Shown here one piece after another: positions 61,301 to 64,000 of a DNA stretch of 64,000 nt. Position 1 is the stretch's first letter. Each line of letters begins with the position of its first letter. The DNA is from Verrucomicrobiaceae bacterium. Lineage in GTDB: Bacteria; Verrucomicrobiota; Verrucomicrobiia; Verrucomicrobiales; Verrucomicrobiaceae. Position numbers and translations under genes: made by a program. The stretch covers positions 2,604,001-2,668,000 of the forward strand of contig JABTUN010000001.1 in NCBI GenBank assembly GCA_015075365.1. Direction: 5' to 3'. Below the pieces are notes generated by a model that ran no database searches, was not told the DNA's origin, and saw nothing but the letters and a program-made list of their open reading frames with translations.

Positions 61301-64000
61301 TGTGCTCACTGTTGGCGGCGCGAACGGGACTGGTGACTCGCGCGGCATCATTGAGGATGGCGGCGCGGGCAAGATCAGCGTGGTCAAGATCGGCACCGGA
61401 GGCCAGAACTGGCTCGGCCTGAGCACCTACACCGGCACCACGACGATCGGCTCGACGGGCATTGTCGGGATCAACAACCTTCAGAATGGCGGGCAGCCCA
61501 GCGGCATCGGTGCCTCCAGCAATGCGGCGGGCAATCTGATCTTCAACGGGACCAGCACCACCCAGGCCTACGGCGGTATCAGCTACACCGGCACCACGAA
61601 CGACGAGACCGACCGCCTCTTCACGCTCGATGGCGGTGCCAACGGCGGTGTGCGCATTCAGTCTAACGGTGTTAATGGCGCGACGAGTTCGTGGACCAAC
61701 ATCGGAGCCATTGCCTTTGGCCCCAACGCCACCGGCAATCCGCAGGGCATTGTCTTCGGTGGTGCATCCACTGGCGACAACCGCTTCTTCCCCATCATCA
61801 GCGACAACGGAGCGGCAGCGACCTCGGTTTACAAGGCGGACGCGGGCGTCTGGCATCTGGAGGCCACGAACACTTATACGGGTCCGACAACAATCCGCGG
61901 CGGTGCCTTGTATGTGACGACCGGCACCAGCCTGCCCACGGCCTCGAACCTCGTCCTCGATGGCGGCTCGATCGCCCGGACGGGAGCCTTCACCCGCACG
62001 CTCGGAACGGGTGTGGATCAGGTTCAGTGGACCGCGCATGCTGCCGGGGGCTTCTCGGCCGGCGGCTCGCCGTTGACCGTGGATTGGGGATCCGGCGCGG
62101 TTTGGGGAACGGGACCGTTCCTCGGCACCGGTGCGCTGTTGCTGAACAATTCCGGTGTCGCGAAATCCGACGTGGATGTGGTCAGTGGCTTTGAGATCAC
62201 TCAAGGCGCGGCAGCGGCCTTTAATGCCACCACCACGGCAGGTAGTGCCACGGTGAATCTGACCTCGGGCAGCACGGTTGGCCTTGCCATCGGTCAAACC
62301 ATCACGGGCAATGCGAATATTCCGGTGGGGGCGACGATCGCGACGATCGTCAGCGCGACGCAGTTCACATTGAATTCCGGCACTGGGGTTCTTGCGGCTA
62401 CTGGTGCTGCCACCAACACCCTCGCGGGTGGTTACCGCCAGATCAACGTCGGCGACTTCACCAGTGTCGGGGCGGACTTCGGGACGATCAGCGGTGTCAT
62501 CACCGGCGCAGGCAGCCTGGCCAAGGAAGGCGCGGGGATTCTGAATCTGCGTGGAGCCAATACCTACACGGGCCAGACGCTGGTTCGACAGGGAACCTTG
62601 GTGGTGGAAACGCTCGGCAACAGTGCGTCTCCGGGCACCTCCAGCGTGGGGGATTCCACTGCTGGCAACACCAATGCGGGTGCGATTGCTCTTGGTAATG
62701 GAGGCACCACAGGAGGCATTTTGGAATATGTGGGCCTGGGTGAGACCAGTGACCGAAAAATCCGCCTGAACACCACGACCGGCACCAACCAGATCCATGG
62801 TGATGGTGTGGGAGGCCTCATTCTCACCAACGTGGCCAACGACATGACTGCGGGAGCCAAGACCCTGAGCCTGCGTGGCGTCAGCTCCGCCGCCAACTTC
62901 ATCACCAGCCAGTTGTCCGACAACGGAGGTGCCTTGGGCATTACTGTGGACGGTTCTACCGCATGGGTGCTGACCAATGGGGCCAACAACTATACCGGCA
63001 CCACCACGTTCACCGCTGGTGCCCTTGGTATTGGTCATGACAACGCTTTCGGCACCACCGGAAACGTGGACTGGAGCAACGGCACGCTTTTCGCCTACGG
63101 TGCCGATCGCACCATCGCCAATCCCGTGCGCTTGATTAACAACACCACCGCAGCCTTCGCCGGCGACTACAGCCTGACTACCAGCAACCCCTTCCAGTTG
63201 CTGGCTGCTGCCAATAACGTTGCATTAACCAACAATGTCGTCGGCGGCGAGAGCCTGACGTTCACAGGTGTTACCGCCAACAGCCTGACTGCCAACCGCA
63301 CCTGGACGATTGACGGGTCAGGCATGACGATCATCAACGGCAACTTCACCAGCTCCACCACTTTCGGTGTGGCACTTGCGAAAACCGGAAACGGCGTCCT
63401 CCAATTGAACGGAGCCGCCAACAACTTCAACCAGAACAACGCCACCGTTGACATCGATCGCGGCACATTGCGCCTCGGTGCCAACGAAGTCATCGGCCAC
63501 GGCCTTGATGGGGCCTTGGTAGCCTACGGCAGTGTGACGCTGAGCCCCGAACTGGCGGGCGGCGACACCGCCACCTTCGACCTCAACGGCTTTACCGAGA
63601 CGATCAACGGCCTGACGATGAACACGGACGGCACGGCGATCATCGACAACACAGCCGCCACGGCCGCACACCTCATCTTCGGGGCCAACAACTCCGCCGT
63701 AAGCATCGGCGGCGGCACGGGCACCTACACCATCACCGACAGCGGGGCCGGCGCACTCTCCATCACCAAGACCGGTAGTGCTGCCGCGACCATCCCCACT
63801 GGCGTGACGCTGACGTACCAAGGTTCGACCAATGTGAACGGCGGCTCGCTGACCATCGCCTCCTCGTTGAACGGCACCACTGCCTTGAGCGCCACGAACG
63901 CGACCACGCTGGCCCTCACTGGCGGCCTCGCGGCCCCCTCGGCCGTCACGAGCCTCGTGGTGGACAACGGTTCCACCTTCAGCATGCTCGACGGCGCGGG
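58320..64000 (+). CDS. Autotransporter-associated beta-strand repeat protein (3' truncated by window)
   Basis: The frame is open from ATG 58320 to the window end, at least 1893 residues. There is a signal peptide (RLPVALILTALMAFWQIGQ, cleaved near LQAA) and a first module TFYWDTDTN. The body is a long run of autotransporter-associated beta-strand (PATR-type) repeats. Clear units include NTYTGTTTITNGTLQ (near 60310), STYTGTTTIGS (61425), NTYTGPTTIRGGALYV (61870), NTYTGQTLVRQGTLVV (62560) and NNYTGTTTFTAGALGI (62990). The composition is Gly/Thr/Asn/Ser-rich with few charges and no cysteines to speak of. Such proteins are exported and displayed as parallel beta-helices; a C-terminal translocator or sorting domain would lie beyond the window. 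Long minus-strand frames across it are shadows. Confidence 0.93.
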   Translation, partial: MLPLFRAHRLPVALILTALMAFWQIGQPLQAATFYWDTDTNTTGNDINGTGLGGTGNWDLAASNWWDLTSLGVWPNTNADVAVFSSPYSGGVPTPFTVTLSSGIVANQLQFHRSGYTLTGGDLTLAGTTPTLHVNLGESATIGSQIAGSGGLSMNGGGWVRLGNNNNSNTLTGSTTINHGALVITGQGALPADSSAIVVTRINPAATSTSTRGFGGGSLVLDGTGGNVSISRNLSLFGHGPWADRGAALVSTGANTLSGTVEMGGLTNGALVSTRVIAADGTLNLTGTLNVQGTAGTTISQLGGVNQAGASFYNLTGVLTGTGTLESSGGGTLFLNPSDASGFSGVIRVSGSAASGQSVVRIDSPNVLGTRTAGTTSAVLDLNGGVLAVLMDTPEVKVSNGSNANVYFRAASTIFADHTPGSSVRDQTVAFGNLSYEDNITLTFNSRNGYGMSFTTAPVNGGNEQSTFTNNLQGGALLTFVGNFWSNTDNGAARTMTIGGNGNTLINGNIIATSTTFNHNLTKSGSGTLTITGTGSTLDGNVSVTGGTLAINDWRAITNNTSTVNLNGGILSVIGNNVSQTNLTTSKVINLSGTTGSAAILANQTGTSPGLILNADFTASGAGTKTLTLGGANTAANTINGAIVQNGTTNVTKVDAGRWVLAGLNTYTGTTTITNGTLQIKANAAASTIIADTSGITFGAVNNYAGGTLEFVGQPSVNNVETLGTITYTGGGAATVKLTPGSGGTASLVFPNISTGATGTINFVGGDFTNNTFTISQINAAAGSDGIITRSIYWNGADFAYRQGGVLRAPVYGVDAGTVTSSTTLAAGHNQITGSFATNSISINTLKINGGHTLTLNGGQTLTLSAFGLLSTGGSAMITGGTSLTVGGSNTLVVRVDGGADSLRIETPLTGFTGGLTKSGAGTLVLAGTNTQTGTIHVAEGTLRLSGSGTLGGAAALTIRQEGVLELNGITPTNNINAFVNNGIVRNTSATTDVVLTVGGANGTGDSRGIIEDGGAGKISVVKIGTGGQNWLGLSTYTGTTTIGSTGIVGINNLQNGGQPSGIGASSNAAGNLIFNGTSTTQAYGGISYTGTTNDETDRLFTLDGGANGGVRIQSNGVNGATSSWTNIGAIAFGPNATGNPQGIVFGGASTGDNRFFPIISDNGAAATSVYKADAGVWHLEATNTYTGPTTIRGGALYVTTGTSLPTASNLVLDGGSIARTGAFTRTLGTGVDQVQWTAHAAGGFSAGGSPLTVDWGSGAVWGTGPFLGTGALLLNNSGVAKSDVDVVSGFEITQGAAAAFNATTTAGSATVNLTSGSTVGLAIGQTITGNANIPVGATIATIVSATQFTLNSGTGVLAATGAATNTLAGGYRQINVGDFTSVGADFGTISGVITGAGSLAKEGAGILNLRGANTYTGQTLVRQGTLVVETLGNSASPGTSSVGDSTAGNTNAGAIALGNGGTTGGILEYVGLGETSDRKIRLNTTTGTNQIHGDGVGGLILTNVANDMTAGAKTLSLRGVSSAANFITSQLSDNGGALGITVDGSTAWVLTNGANNYTGTTTFTAGALGIGHDNAFGTTGNVDWSNGTLFAYGADRTIANPVRLINNTTAAFAGDYSLTTSNPFQLLAAANNVALTNNVVGGESLTFTGVTANSLTANRTWTIDGSGMTIINGNFTSSTTFGVALAKTGNGVLQLNGAANNFNQNNATVDIDRGTLRLGANEVIGHGLDGALVAYGSVTLSPELAGGDTATFDLNGFTETINGLTMNTDGTAIIDNTAATAAHLIFGANNSAVSIGGGTGTYTITDSGAGALSITKTGSAAATIPTGVTLTYQGSTNVNGGSLTIASSLNGTTALSATNATTLALTGGLAAPSAVTSLVVDNGSTFSMLDGA

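Noticed and set aside
61023..63038. Minus-strand frame of about 671 codons in the beta-strand repeat gene
   Set aside because: The plus frame is open over at least 1893 codons with a signal peptide and recognisable NTYTGTTT repeats; the minus frame is a shadow.

Overview
The window looks like chromosomal DNA from a high-GC Verrucomicrobiota bacterium (Verrucomicrobium/Prosthecobacter type), though a planctomycete cannot be fully excluded. This rests on gene content: many Ser/Thr protein kinases with long C-terminal tails, secreted caspase-like proteins, a delta-60/GloVer repeat protein, a giant autotransporter-type beta-strand repeat protein, and few clear Shine-Dalgarno sequences. There are no rRNA genes, CRISPR arrays, transposases or prophage modules.

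Region 1 (1-34956) is a signalling and cell-envelope island. It holds four complete kinase-fold proteins plus the 3' part of a fifth. Their tails differ: a degenerate Hsp70-like domain, a duplicated NTF2-like domain, peptidoglycan-binding-like domains (two proteins), and a ribosomal L7/L12 C-terminal-like domain. One of the five is a probable pseudokinase. Between them lie a SUMF1-domain protein, a tandem-FHA protein, an FHA/transglutaminase-like membrane protein and a secreted LysM L,D-transpeptidase. A plus-strand run then encodes a sigma-70-like protein, a caspase-like protein, a giant SEDS (RodA/FtsW-type) polymerase, its penicillin-binding transpeptidase, two more caspase-like proteins, a PA14-like protein, a zinc-ribbon/DUF4384 membrane protein and an OmpA-like protein. 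The combination kinase + FHA + SEDS + PBP parallels the actinobacterial pknAB-pbpA-rodA-fha locus, with caspase-like proteases added. I regard this as the candidate undescribed system: phospho-signalling coupled to a dedicated peptidoglycan machine and to secreted caspase-fold effectors. No PP2C phosphatase is visible in the window.

Region 2 (35018-41430) is mostly housekeeping: tRNA-Arg(TCT), a HAD-IB phosphatase, trpB, a small secreted protein, a methyltransferase, the agmatine-to-putrescine pair aguB/aguA, and RNase PH.

Region 3 (41431-44220) is a minus-strand set of small genes (collagen-like protein, unknown beta protein, HTH regulator) around a 42-bp tandem repeat.

Region 4 (44221-64000) encodes large secreted proteins (a 2162-residue delta-60/GloVer protein with an embedded trypsin-like protease; a FnIII/cyclophilin protein; the start of a beta-strand repeat protein of at least 1893 residues), with a lipoprotein and an M23 peptidase, and a small glycosyltransferase/acyltransferase/dehydratase group.

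Palindromic repeats recur in region 1, three times inside kinase coding sequence, and an identical 24-bp sequence lies upstream of two signalling genes.
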